In this document: positions 10,490 through 22,200 of the stretch, piece after piece
Numbering within the stretch: position 1 is the first letter of the stretch
How the letters are laid out: each line of letters starts with the position of its first letter
Assembly: GCF_024868665.1 (NCBI RefSeq)
Contig: NC_079892.1
Span: 11,234,251-11,298,250 of the forward strand
Reading direction: 5' to 3'
DNA: 64,000 bases
DNA from: Triplophysa rosa
Taxonomy: Eukaryota; Chordata; Actinopteri; Cypriniformes; Nemacheilidae
Notes under the pieces: generated by a model
Databases searched by the model: none
The model's input: only the letters and a program-made list of their open reading frames with translations
What the model was told of the DNA's origin: nothing
Program-made: the position numbers and the translations under genes

Positions 10490-11635
10490 CTACAGGACAG
10501 AAAACAGCACAGGTGTTACCTGTCGGATCATTAGATTAATACATCTGACTCACACTGACCCCAAAAAGTATTTGGACACTTCAGGCATATCTAAAATGAA
10601 TAAAAGCCATTGCGGTAGATAATGTAATTTCTTACAGTGGTATTGGTTCTTAAAAGATAGCAAAGCAATCAAGACAATTCATAGACAGAAATAAAAAATA
10701 GTAATGAAACACAGTTTGAAGCGCTGGTTAAAAGTATTTCAAAAAGAGAAGTTAGCTCTGGCACAGATCTAGCATCATTTTTTTGCATCGGCCACTTGGG
10801 TATATTTTGCCATCTCATGCTATCACTGTACGTTTTTGCAATCTTGTTCTATAAACTTATTCTAGCCCTCATTGTCACCTCTTATAGTTGTCATTGAGAT
10901 AGAACAGAACATTCCGTACACGCAAACACTTACACACAAGTGGGTGTAGACACGGAGTGTATTCTAAAGCACATTCCTCCATTCATACAAAAGTTGACTT
11001 CTGACCCAGTGCAAGGGTCTCCGTGTTCTTAAAAGAAATAAACAATGTAAGTGAATGCAGATGGAATAGAAGATGCATTGTTTATTTAGGTAACTCCTTT
11101 TTACTTTTGTGTTTAGCATTATCTTATTTCGCATGAATTCACTGAAACTAAAGATGCACTGATATATTGGCTAATAATAGGTTTCAGTCGATAAAAGTAA
11201 TAGTTTATAAACAGCCAATGATTAGGGCCGATATATCCTGTTAATCAAAAGAGGACAGAAAAATACAATGAGTTTGTGCTCTGTATAGAAAATATTCGGA
11301 AACATCACCAGTTTGATGTTCAATATTAATAGTCACTATATGAATTAATAACATTCAGATAGTTAAGGAATATTAATTTTCTCTTTAGAATCTGTATCAC
11401 CATCGGCAGAAATCAATCTGAATAATCGCTATCGGCATCGATCGAAACTTTGAATCAGTGCATCTCTAATAGAAACATGATGTTATGTGACTATACGAGT
11501 TTATTTTTACTTTGGACATACAGCATTAGTAAAAAATCAAGGTGTCATTTGTTTACATTGTACTTTTTACTTTTATACTTTTACTTTAAACGATGAGGAT
11601 TGCTGATATGTTTGTGTTTTGTTACCTGCCATCAT
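10333..11635 (-). CDS. nrg4: Neuregulin-4-like EGF ligand (3 coding exons, 86 aa)
   Basis: The minus-strand coding exons are 11635-11626, 11027-10934 and 10489-10333, joined through GT/AG introns. The product begins MMAEHGDPC, contains one EGF domain with six cysteines (9, 17, 23, 34, 36, 45; CxC spacing typical of EGF), then a hydrophobic segment at 62-84 (AAAVIIVLLIIVVLCVVIYY) and stops after Cys-Lys. There is no signal peptide, as is known for mammalian NRG4. The core NFCMNGGMCF and NYEGSRCE match NRG4 (SFCLNGGLCY, NYTGARCE in human). NRG4 is an ErbB4 ligand released from a membrane precursor. Human NRG4 is about 115 aa; the short tail here is odd because the TGA overlaps a consensus splice donor (AA|GTGAGT), so a further exon may exist. 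Confidence 0.85.
10934..11027 (-). CDS. nrg4: nrg4 exon: N-terminal EGF half
   Basis: Acceptor TTCTTTTAAG, donor TGTGT|GTAAGT on the minus strand; 94 bases, phase 1 in and phase 2 out. It encodes HGDPCTGSEVNFCMNGGMCF and four of the six EGF cysteines. Splitting an EGF domain after the fourth cysteine is the usual neuregulin exon arrangement. Confidence 0.9.
11149..11468. mobile_element. hAT-type non-autonomous element in nrg4 intron
   Basis: TIRs TAAAGATGCACTGAT and ATCAGTGCATCTCTA. The flanks ACTGAAAC and ATAGAAAC agree at 6 of 8 positions, consistent with a decayed 8-bp duplication. 320 bp, no ORF. Confidence 0.7.
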
Positions 11636-11701
11636 TGAAAGGACTGAATCAATTTTTCCGTCTTATCTGAATTATATCTTAGAGAAGACACATACGATCA
11701 C
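11626..11701 (-). CDS. nrg4: nrg4 start-codon exon (5' UTR plus first 10 coding bases)
   Basis: Acceptor TTTTCCTCAG just above 11701, donor GGCAG|GTAACA at 11625 on the minus strand. The coding part is 11635-11626 (ATG ATG GCA G); the rest is 5' UTR. Start chosen because it is the first ATG and gives MMAEHGDPC, close to the human MPTDHEEPC. Confidence 0.75.
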
Positions 11702-11840
11702 CTGAGGAAAACATACATTGTATGATTACAGATGAAGTGCATCACACTATTAAGTAACGTGACAGTACCGTAATAACTTAAAATGAAAGTAGTTGCCTTC
11801 TGTGTCTAAATTCAGATAGAATTGGTGCATTATGTGTTAC

Positions 11841-12077
11841 ATATGAAGAGTTTGGTTAACTCCGTTCTTACATTTTTTTTAATTCATGTTTTTTATTGTG
11901 TGTTCCAATTAATATCAATCAAACTGCAGTTGGTTTGTTTTGATTTAAGCCATAATAACTAAAAAATACAGCTAACTTACACAATAAAACACAATAAAAA
12001 CATGATAACAATAAAAAAAAGATTTTTGAAAATTTTAAAAACAGAGTAATCTCATTTTGGAAGCAAACTCTTCATAT
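11841..12077. mobile_element. MITE with ATATGAAGAGTTT TIRs (copy 1)
   Basis: Ends ATATGAAGAGTTTG and CAAACTCTTCATAT. Its interior is the inverted counterpart of the copy at 47401-47608: AACTGCAGTTTGATTGATAT and similar stretches are shared on the opposite strand. No ORF. Confidence 0.7.
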
Positions 12078-12776
12078 ATACCGCAAATATTGTAGAATAC
12101 CATAATTAGCCTACTTTATATGTGACAATATTTAAATTATGTAGTTTAAAAGTAATTTATATCTTAGAATCCAAATTTTGAACATGAATAAGGTCACTTT
12201 AAACTTAAAAGCCAAATTGTAAGAATGAAAGTTAAGATTTCTTTTATATCTCAGCTGTTTCTCTTTGACTAAATAGAGAGCACATTGAGACCTTTGCTCA
12301 GCTCTCTGACTTGCTACATTTCTAAATGTTCTTTAAAGAGAAGACACCTACAGTCGTAACCTTGCGTGTCTTCTAGAGTTTCAGGAGATCTCAACAATGT
12401 CTCAAGATTGCAATCAAAATCAATATAAACTCTAATATTTGAGTCAAATGGTATGTGTTGTGCAATCCACATCATTTCTTAGATCTATACATTAACTGTA
12501 TGTCACGATTCTCTCTCTGCTTTTTGTATTTCTCCAATGAAAGTATAGAAGAAACTTGATACTGAAACCCAACTGAGAATGTCATGACGGCATCTGAGCT
12601 ATGAAAGAGCAACACGGCTGATATAACGTTATCTCCGGGAATCGCTAACTACAAACAATATTTCTATATACAATAACTTGTCTGTCTCAAGACTCACCAA
12701 AGCTTCAGTGGTTAATGCTGACTTGATATCCTGAAGACCTATCCTGTGTTTTAATAGAAAATTAAGAAAGACTCAC

Positions 12777-12870
12777 CTTCTAGGTCAAATCCAGTACAGG
12801 TGAGTCACCTCGTCTTCCTCAAATAACTCTAAAGCTCAACGTCACCATGGGGATTGCAGTCACACAAGCG
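12777..12870 (-). other. nrg4: Possible nrg4 5' UTR exon
   Basis: On the minus strand a full-consensus donor (CTAGAAG|GTGAGT) lies at 12777/12776, upstream of the start-codon exon whose own acceptor shows that at least one upstream exon is needed. The upstream limit is a guess; no initiator or TATA element was identified. Confidence 0.4.
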
Positions 12871-13565
12871 TGGTGGGCGGATCTCTTTGAGCACAGAAAT
12901 GTTGTGATTGCTGTTTGTCCACATTTTGTGAATGGAACGATTCTCATTAGCTCAGACGTGCGTTGGCAGAGCAGCGTCGAGAGTTAATTTACAGGGAATT
13001 ACCCACCGTTGCATCACAAACCTACAATGAAAGATATTAACTTTTTGCAGGGTAGAAAGTAGTTTCAGGAGGTGCGTCACCATATTTTCATCACTTTTGT
13101 CTTTGCTGTTTATGTCGAGCAAGTAAAATCTAATGTTTTGTTAGACTTCTGGTTTCTTCAGATGTATTTTTAGTAGCTGTGTGGAGGTGTAAGTGTTGCT
13201 TAAACTAGCGTTACGAGCAGGTGTGGTCCAGAAATCATCTATTCTCAGAGACTGCTTTGCTCCCTTTGTGTAGGCCGACTGGGTTTGGTGTCAGTCTCGG
13301 GTATGTCAGGTATGCTAATGGGGAAGTTCTGTGGACGCCACAGGTATGTGAGGAATCGTGGGAACTTTGCAGACTGTAATCAGTTTGTTTACATTCCTCG
13401 CTTAAAGGGAACGTGACAGACAAAAGATGACGTGGTATTGAGTCATCGAAAACCGTTAGAACGGGATCGTGATATTTTGGTAATATTTGGATGCCAAATA
13501 ACCAAAACTGTACACAATGAATGGAACAAAAGCAAACGTTTATAATGCAAACGTATAGTAATTGT
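12871..13565. other. nrg4: nrg4 upstream flank, no gene seen
   Basis: Moderately GC-rich sequence upstream of the presumed nrg4 first exon. It may hold the nrg4 promoter, but I see no decisive core element and no conserved coding frame. Confidence 0.35.
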
Positions 13566-14330
13566 ATGATGGGCCTAATATCAATTTACATTCTTATGAC
13601 AGTATAGTAGTTGTTTGAAGGTACTAGTAGTATAATTTTACATTCTTATGACAGTATAGTAGTTGTTTGATGGGACTAGTAGTATAATTGTACATTACTA
13701 TGACAGTGTAGTAGTTGTTTGATGGGACTAGTAGTATAATTGTACATTATTATGACAGTATAGTAGTTGTTTGATGGGACTAGTAGTATAATTGTACATT
13801 ATTATGACAGTATAGTAGTAGCACGATGGGACTTGTAGTAAAATTTTACATTATTATGACGGTATGGTAGTTGTTTGATGGGACTAGTAGTATAATTTTA
13901 CATTCTTATGACAGTATAGTAGTTGTTTGATGGGACTAGTAGTATAATTTTACATTCTTATGACAGTATAGTAGTTGTTTGATGGGACTAGTAGTATAAT
14001 TTTACATTCTTATGACGCTATAGTAGTAGCACGATGGTACTAGTAGTATAATTTTACATTATTATGATGGTATAGTAGTTGTTTGATGGCACTAGTAGTA
14101 TAATTTTACATTATTATGACTGTATAGTAGTTGTTTGATGGGACTAGTAGTATTTTACATTATTATGATGGTATAGTAGCACGATGGGACTACATTATTA
14201 TGAGGGTATATTAGCAGTATGATGGGACGGGTAGTATAACCTTACAAGATTATGGTGGTGTAATAGTGGTAATGTATAATTGTAAAGTACTGTGATACAA
14301 GAATTATGATTTTACAGTATTCTAATGGTG
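13566..14330. repeat. 52-bp minisatellite, about 13 copies
   Basis: Tandem units of about 52 bp. Each holds the pieces TACATTATTATGACAGTATA, GTAGTTGTTTGATGGGACTA and GTAGTATAATTT; successive GATGGGACT positions are 52 bp apart (for example 13669 and 13721). Units decay from about 14150, and some carry the variant GTAGCACGATGG in place of GTTGTTTGATGG. Similar decayed units reappear at about 15085-15235. Confidence 0.9.
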
Positions 14331-14425
14331 TAATAGTACACTGTAAATAAAATGCTGCCTTACATTTTTAAATACAATCAAACTGACATACTATTTTTAG
14401 TGTTTTTACACTGAACACTAGTGTT

Positions 14426-15075
14426 ACACTGTAAAAAAGTGCCTAAAACCAAAGATAATATATATTAACAAGATGCGCCACTGCTGCCGTTACAATGAAT
14501 GGAGAGGAATGCAATGCTCAATATGGCCGCTCTATCGACGAAAGCCCCGCCTTCCAGTAGAACGATCCAACCGTCAATCGATAAAGACTGACGATTCTCT
14601 GGGGCGGAGCTTACGTGAGGCGCTTGCCAGCCTGCGCACACGCGCAAAAAAAGGCGCACCTCGAAAAGGTGATTTTTAACGCAATTTAAGCTTAGCAAAC
14701 TGAAGTTATGGTACAGTCCATATTAGGTTTAAATAACAGAGCCGTTATAAACGTGGCCGCCGAGTGGCACGACTTCTGTTAATGGAACCCCCTTAGCTGT
14801 TACAAAATGCACTGTAGCCCACTGTCGTCGCAGGGAGTATTGCTTTTATAAAACGGTTATTCCACCTGCATAGCAAGGACAAGCAACACTTAGGCTTTAA
14901 TACGGTCAGCAGTTACAAATCGCGAGTAAAATCTGGCTCAACCAATCAGAATCAAGGACCAGAACTGGCCGTTTCATAATACATAACTGTGAGTGGCAAC
15001 TCACCACGTGTCAAAATTTAAAACCGTAAGACTTAGCGACTTGTTAAGTCAATTTGATTGTATTTTTTACAGTGT
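14426..15075. mobile_element. ACACTGTAAAAAA-TIR element splitting the minisatellite
   Basis: Ends ACACTGTAAAAAA and TTTTTTACAGTGT. The interior is unusually CpG-rich (14480-14680). A second end-like sequence at about 14338-14400 (ACACTGTAAATAAAATG, then AATACAATCAAACTGAC) matches the complement of the right end, so the true left border may be 14338. Minisatellite-like units lie on both sides. Confidence 0.6.
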
Positions 15076-15329
15076 AATATATATAAATAAAACTATAGCA
15101 TAATTGTACAGTATTATAATGATGTAATAGTAGTATAATGGGACTCTATAATTGTGCAGTACGGATGATAATATTAGTTTGGTTGTACAGTATTATAATG
15201 GTATTATGAGGACATTAGTAGTATGATTGTCCAGTAATATGATCATAATAAAAACGTTTTCTAAAAGTCCAAAGCAGCACTTGTTTTTGCTGACGTTTGT
15301 TATATCCATGCACAGTCTTTTTACCATAC

Positions 15330-15391
<62 letters not shown>

Positions 15392-15401
15392 CTCTCGCTC
15401 T
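15330..15401. repeat. (TC)n microsatellite
   Basis: About 28 uninterrupted TC dinucleotides, then CGCTCTCTCGCTC. Open frames through it are low-complexity artefacts. Confidence 0.97.
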
Positions 15402-15479
15402 ATGGCAGATACAATCAATAATCATATTTTAAACGCATTTCTCCGTGCACATCACATGACTCGTGACAGCTCTTCGTTG

Positions 15480-16303
15480 TATTCTGCCTAATTGATTGAT
15501 TTGCGTTTGAACCACTGAGTAGTTATCGTCGCTGAATGACACGCGTTTACACCAATCGTAATCCAGCATACAGGACATCCATGTAAATCCGCTGGGAAAC
15601 GAGCGTGAAGACTCCATACACGCAAACTTTAGTGAGCGAGGTGTTTTGATAAATGCGTCTACTCGAGGTTACTCCAAGGAACATTTCCCCCATCGCTCAG
15701 ACAGAAAACCAATAGAAAAGCGTTTTCTCGACGTAATGAAACGCCCCCTCCCGCGACGACATAACGGACCCGAACACGAGTTGTAGGTGTACGACGTTCA
15801 GCCGATGATACTACGACCACATTTGGCGCGCTTGAGATGTTGGCGTTCGGGTTTTAATCGAACAGCGTTCAATCGAACGGCGTTTTATCGATTCGCTGTT
15901 TCAGCACCTGGACAGCTCCCATTGCGCTCTAACCCACATTGAATCCGATGGAGATCGACTCCCTGGCGTGATTTGAAGAGGGAAGCCCTATGTAAGCCGA
16001 GCAGGCGCGATACACACAGCACACACACGATGCACACCTCCAGTCTCAAGCACGATGCCTTTCTTTGGATGCTTGGATAGTGGCGGACTCCTTTTATCAT
16101 CTCGCTGAGCGATGATGCTCGTGTTACGGTTCGGTCTCGCTCGTCGTGCGCTTTATTCGCGAAAGAAGCAGCAAAACGGATGTTTGACCACTGCAAGGGT
16201 TGAAGCCTCCACGCATCGAGCCCTCACTGGCAAGGGAGACGTTATCCTAATCAGGAGCGCCAGGGAGACATAATTAAAGTTTCAACGATGTAAATCGATA
16301 AAG
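15480..16303 (+). promoter_or_regulatory. tmem266: CpG-rich 5' region and probable 5' UTR exon of tmem266
   Basis: CpG frequency is much higher than in the surrounding AT-rich DNA, as at a vertebrate promoter. The stretch ends in a good donor, ATAAAG|GTAGGT at 16303/16304. The next matching acceptor is CTCTTCACAG at 19136, which opens the start-codon exon. The transcription start cannot be fixed; about 15.85 kb is plausible. Confidence 0.5.
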
Positions 16304-18152
16304 GTAGGTTAGCCTTCGGTGACGCGCGTTAATGTGTGTCACATTTCTGTTCCTCTCGCAGATTTCTTTCATTGTACCCATTTGAGGAGTGTTTTACGTG
16401 TTATTTTACTAAACCGAATGGAAATCGTGAGCTGTTATGGTGATGCGTCGCGATTCATGATCCATTTAATCAGAAGACCCGACTTCAACCAATAGCTCCT
16501 TTAGGCCTGTTAAATAAACGCAAAGCGTGACACGTCTTCTGTTTTCACACACAGGAGCTTATTTTACACTGCAATCTAAAATTGTGATAACTGGGATATC
16601 TTATGGAAGGAGCATTTCAGGGTATGAAATGTCGTTGTAAGAGGGCTGTCGCTTAGAGAAGCGAATCAAAATAACAAGAAATGGATCCTTCGCCATGTTT
16701 CTTAAAGAATCAAGTCTCTGTAAAGAATGTGTCTTGATTTTTTTCTAAGTCCATGCACTGACAACATATACAGGCTGAGCAAGTTAAGAAGCAAACTTGC
16801 ATCAGGGGCCACGATGTGCCTCACAGCTGATAGTGGCATCCGCAAAACTTTGACATTCTTTATTACGTCCGTAGTGCAAACTAAAGCACTATTCAGAGAT
16901 ATTGAAAGGTCTTATAATAATTCATTTGTTATATTTAGATGAGAATTATTGCTGTGAATCTGGATAGGCTATGGATGGTATCCATCATGCACTGCAGGTT
17001 ATGGAAGCAAATCCTGTTCTGGTGCCTTCAGGTAGACTTCAGGTGATTTTTTTCCAGGAATACAATGTAATATGCGTTGTCAGATAACTAATATGGTTCA
17101 TAGGGTAAAATGTCAAAATTTATTTAATGTGACTGAATTGGGCTACATTAGGCAACACTACCAAAGTTTTTCCAAACAAAAATAGCAAATCTTAAAAAAA
17201 TACACGTAAATAAATACAAAATTGCTAGTTTTGTACTTAAAAGCATTTTTATGTCTGATCTCAGCCTTTTATTACATAGATCTCCTTATGTGACAACATG
17301 CCCCAGGGTCTTTTTAGTTCAAATATATCAGTTAAGTTTTAAAGGGGTAGCTCACCCAATACGTCTCTCCGGCCTCAATAAATGATGCTTTCATCACAAC
17401 GCTTCTGTGATTGAAGCCGATGGTGAATGAGCGCTACAGACCATTCTGTTTATTGATTCCCGTCCGTATCAAGGTTGACAACTTCATCGCACCTTGACAA
17501 AAAAAAATCCAAGCGCAGGCAGACTGAGATTTGTGTAATGCTTACCCCTGTGAAAATTATGCTGTTTGTACAATAATATCCTGTTTTTATTTTCAGCTTC
17601 AGTCAGGGTTGTTATTAAATGTGAATGAAGCACAGTGCACTCAGCTCACACATGCATACTATATGCAGGACAACAACAATTGGCAATTGCTTTAAGAACA
17701 TGTCTTTACTCGGAAGACCCCTTTCAAAGGGGTCAAACACATTTTAAATGAGCTACCCTCTCACTTGCGCTGTTTGCAGGCCCTTTTGTTTATAATATAT
17801 CAATCTAACCCTCTATTGAAATTGCTTTAAAAAAATGTTTCCTTCAATTTTCTTTCCTGTGTTGATGCATTCGTGTTGAAACCAAAGTTGGATGAGACAT
17901 TGATAGGCTTAACACTTTTTTAATACTCAATAGGTTTTATGTCACAGACATGAATCTACTTGCTAGTCGGTGCAGGTGGTATTGGCAGTGAGATGTTCTT
18001 GTAAGACATTTGATTTTACAAAAATCTGTGTAGTGCACCATGAGTCATCAATATATTTGATTGTTGTCCTGGAATAGAAAGATTCGAAATGTTTACATCT
18101 GCCTAAAAGGATTTGGTCAGGTTCAAGGAGTACACTTTTATAGATGAACTCT

Positions 18153-18278
18153 AAAAAATGCTGGGTTGTTTTGTTCCGTGGGTAAATATATACAAACCAA
18201 CCCAACCGTTGGGTTACATTAACCTAGAAAATGTCCATATTTGACCCAACCATAAATTGAAACAACCCAGCATTTTGG
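18153..18278. mobile_element. MITE with AAAATGCTGGGTTGTTT TIRs
   Basis: Ends AAAATGCTGGGTTGTTTTG and GAAACAACCCAGCATTTTGG are inverted complements; GACCCAACC lies between them. Length about 126 bp. Confidence 0.75.
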
Positions 18279-18624
18279 ATTGAAATAACATTTACATTTA
18301 CCTTTTATTCAAAGCGACTTACAAAATGAGATAAAGGATCCAGCATAGGTTAATTTAAACCCAACAGTTTGGCCGAATCCAATTTTTAGTCACTTTTTTA
18401 TTTCTTGTTTTTTTGTTTAATTTAGTTTTAAAGATGCATTTATGTTTCTAATACATTGCTTTCTTGGGTTCAAATTATGCTCGTTTCAAAATTGGTTGTT
18501 TAATATGAAATATTTATATGGTTTAAAGACTCAAGTCAAGGGTGAATGGTAAAACTGTAATATTAACAAAGACTTTGATTTCATTACAGATTTAATATAT
18601 CCTTACATTGATTTATTGCACATC

Positions 18625-18905
18625 ATCACTGTCCTTCCAAAACGTCAGATGTCCAATTCACTGTTTTTCAGGAAATGGAAAAACATCTTACTTTTTTATA
18701 AATGATTTAATACTGTGCTGTCAAAGTTGACAAGCACTTCTTGAAACTTTATTGGTTAGATATTTGGAAAATCCAGTGATAAACAACTAATGACTAATGT
18801 GACTAATATTAATGGATTATGACAGAAAAAAATCACAAAATATTGAGATGACCCATCCTACGATGTTTCGGAAGGGTCCTTCTGAAACATCGTAGGACAG
18901 CAGCA
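18625..18905. mobile_element. Dispersed TIR element with terminal hairpin (copy 1)
   Basis: Shares TTATTGGTTAGATATTTGGA and flanking stretches with 38778-38990. Both start near CTGTCCTTC and end with the complement of that motif (GTTTC-GAAGG). This copy has a further perfect hairpin at its right end, 18857-18898 (TCCTACGATGTTTC against GAAACATCGTAGGA). Confidence 0.7.
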
Positions 18906-19136
18906 ATATGTGTCAATTTTAGCGACAATATCGCAGTTTTCACCTTTTATTATATGACTTTCTGGAACTGCTGATTCTGATTGGTCAATCACCATCATTC
19001 AGCCAATAATTATAACTTCTGTCCATAGCGATGTTTTGCGATAGTGACCAGCTGACTTTGTTATCCCTCGCGTATTACAGCACGTGTTTCTGACTTTTAA
19101 AGGGTGTGTTGATTATTTTCTGCGTTCTCTTCACAG

Positions 19137-19250
19137 GTTTGGTATTAGTGAAGTCGCCAGTCACTAGCACATCCAGAGCTCCCATCTGAGAGACGAGAAA
19201 GAGGAAGTCCATTCAGCTTTAGCTGCATACCACACCATGAGCCAACCACA
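19137..19250 (+). CDS. tmem266: tmem266 start-codon exon
   Basis: Acceptor CTCTTCACAG, donor CCACA|GTGAGT. Bases 19137-19236 are 5' UTR; the coding part 19237-19250 is ATG AGC CAA CCA CA, ending in phase 2. The joined product MSQPQPPQQAAAPDLEVISQ resembles the TMEM266 N-terminus. Confidence 0.8.
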
Positions 19251-22200
19251 GTGAGTGTGCCGTTACATCTTACCTGCTTTATAATGATGATGAGCGTAGT
19301 GTCATTTACACCACTGTGTGCGTTGTGCACAGGTGAGTGTGTTTGTGTAGCGTTAGAGCGTTTCTGCTCCAGTTTTTCTTATTTTGTCAAGTATTATTTA
19401 AACTTTGCTAACAAAATGTTGCCCTCCTATGTAGTTTTTCATTTTGTCTCTTTTTTACACATTTTTGAAATGACAGTCTCAATAAGACTACTCTGTTGTC
19501 TGAATCGTTTTCGATTTTTGGTATTTTGATTCATCATTGAGCAAATGATCACAGAGTCATAATGATATATACAAATATAGTATTTTCAGTAACGGTACAG
19601 ACATACGGTTCTATTTGTTAACATGCATTACCTTACATGAACTATCAATGAGCAGTATACATTTTCAGCATTTATTAATATTTGTTCATCTTTGTTAACA
19701 CAATTGTTCATGTCATAACTAATGTTACCAATAGCAATTTTTGATTTTAAAAATGTATTAGTAAATGCTGAAATTAATATTGACTAATATTAATAAATGC
19801 TACAGAAGAATTGCTCATTGTTAATTCATGTTAACTTATTCCAATAAAGGTCCAGTGTGTCATTTTTTGGAGGATCTATTGACAGAAATGCAATATAATA
19901 TACATAACTATTAGGGGTGTAACGGTTCTCGGTAAACAATTGAACCGCACGGTTCTCCACCAACGGTTCGGCTCATCTTAAATCTGACGACGCATTTATA
20001 ATATGGTTCGTTAGAAATTATAATGCGTAAAACAGACTGACAAAGTCTTAGTTCTGTGTCAGCCTCCGTAGTGCTATGAAATGGAGGGGTGGAGTTAGCC
20101 GTTGGTTGCAATTTGTAACCTCACCACTAGATGCCGCTACATTTTACACACTGGACCTTTAACTAATGTTAACAAATACAACCTTATTGGAAAGTGTAAC
20201 TGTTTTCCATGGCACCTCTTAGTTTTGTAACCCATTTTTAATAAGACAAAAACTATGGTGACTGTGTATTGTGACAGACACTCTCTCGCAATAGTTGCGT
20301 TGTGTTTCTTTGCCACGAGCATCTCAATAGCAGATATAATGACTTCTTTTTCAAAAAATTTTTAAGTCATTGGTAGGATTGAACGATAGCTCTGCCCAAA
20401 ACACATAGCGTAGAAACAATTTCAACAGACAGAGCAATGTTTTCAAACTTTCTGAGGAATCGACCAATGAATGGTTACTTATTGTCATCTCTGAATAATA
20501 ATTGGAATACAATAATAATTTGAGCAATTAGAGACTTTATTTAAATTATTTTATTTTAGAATTTATTTTAGTACATTTATTTTTGAAATTAGAGTCTTAA
20601 TTAGAAACGTATTTTAACATCAAAAGATACACATGTCACCTTTACAAATACATGAAGGAATTTTGCTTGACAAGGTCAAGGCATCATATTAATGTATTTA
20701 ATTGACTCATCATCTTCACCGGCAGACCTCACACAGTGCATCTCACTTGAGCTCCGTGTGTTTGCTCTGCAGTGTGAGATCGTAATTTATAGTCACGCAC
20801 TGTTCTGCAGTCAGGTGCCCAGCATGTTCATCGATTCAAATGGAGCATGTGAGCTCCTGTCTGACCTTTACACATCCTTCCAGCGCACAACTGTTCCCTG
20901 ATCAGCAGCACAGTGGTGCTGACCTAGGCATTATAGTGAAGTCTTCATAACACTGCTTTAGCGGGATTTCTTACTGACTCAGGATCAGCCCAGACTTGTA
21001 AACATCTAATGACAGCAGTAGACTTTAATGAGGTAGATGGCATACTTGACGTGAATGAAAGTGATGGTGTGAGAAATGGAATTAAAATGGGTTTAAAATG
21101 TAATACCGTTATGTACCTGTGTGGATGGTTTACAGCAGGGGTTTTCAAACTTTGTCATGCCAAGGACCCCCAAATATGATGAACCTTTAAGAAAAAGAAG
21201 CATTTAAACTGTTAGATAACTAGTAAGTGTGATATAAAGACAACATATTGTTTGTAGAAATGAAATTTTACAACTTTTGTTGTCATTTGGCCCCCTGAGG
21301 GTCCCCGGACCCCAGTTGGAAAAACCCTAGTTTAGAGGACAAACCATTGTAAAATTGTCATTTACTCACCCTCGTGTTTTTTTAACAAAAAAGATGACAG
21401 AGAGAAAGATTTAGAGTAACATAAGGGAACGTAAATGATTCACAGAATTGATACTTTTTTGCTCAAAGACTTTATCCCACATAGTACAGTTCAACCGCTA
21501 TAACTAAAAAAAATCTAAATCAAAACCAACCGATCTGGATCCTCCAACCGATCTGAAATTTCGGATAGCAACATCTTGAATTGACTGCATTTTTGCCTGT
21601 CAATAGCCACATTTGATTTTCCAAATTAAATATGACGTCTTCGTAAGGATTATGAAGAATGCTTTAAAATTTTAGGGTATTATTTCACCCCTTGCATCAG
21701 CGAACACGACTGCGAAAGTTTTTAATACGGCACAATAACAAATTATACATTTTCATTTGACATTATTTTCATGTAGGGCTGGGCGGTATGACGGAATATT
21801 CTGTTACCGCGGAATAAAATGTCAACCGCAAGAGATTTTTCTATTCCGTGTGTTCCGCAGAATGTAAATAAGTAGGCGTGGTTAACTCTGCGCTCTGCAA
21901 ATTGGGTGTTATTCTGAAAAAAACATGTGAATTAATCCACCAATAACAAATATCAAATATTCTTTTGACCTTCTTTCAGTCTGTAGTTTTGTGATTTAGC
22001 TCCAGTCCGGCACTTTCTCTCTCACCCGCAGTGCTCGAGCAGGGATCTGCGCGTGCCTATAAAAAAGCTCATTCTCACATATTTCAGAAGTTAGATCGCT
22101 TTGTAAAGCTGTTAATAGTTTTGATAAAGAATAAAGAGTGATGTTGCCCTACAGAACAGACCCCATGAACACCAGTTTATACCACCAGTCATATATATGT

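Larger units (their letters stand above)
16304..19136 (+). other. tmem266: tmem266 intron 1 (5' UTR intron)
   Basis: AT-rich non-coding DNA between the presumed 5' UTR exon and the start-codon exon. It holds the MITE at 18153-18278 and the TIR element at 18625-18905; a short piece of the widespread fish repeat ending CAAAGCGACTTACAAA lies at about 18290-18330. No coding signal. Confidence 0.5.

Noticed and set aside
13566..14240. Regular 52-bp repeats that superficially resemble a CRISPR array
   Set aside because: Units are contiguous tandem copies with no unique spacers, in a vertebrate intergenic region without cas genes.
14473..14679. 68- and 77-codon frames on both strands
   Set aside because: They lie inside a TIR element and arise from its CpG-rich interior; no family match.
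15215..15491. Ser-Leu and Arg-Glu repeat frames
   Set aside because: Translations of the (TC)n microsatellite.
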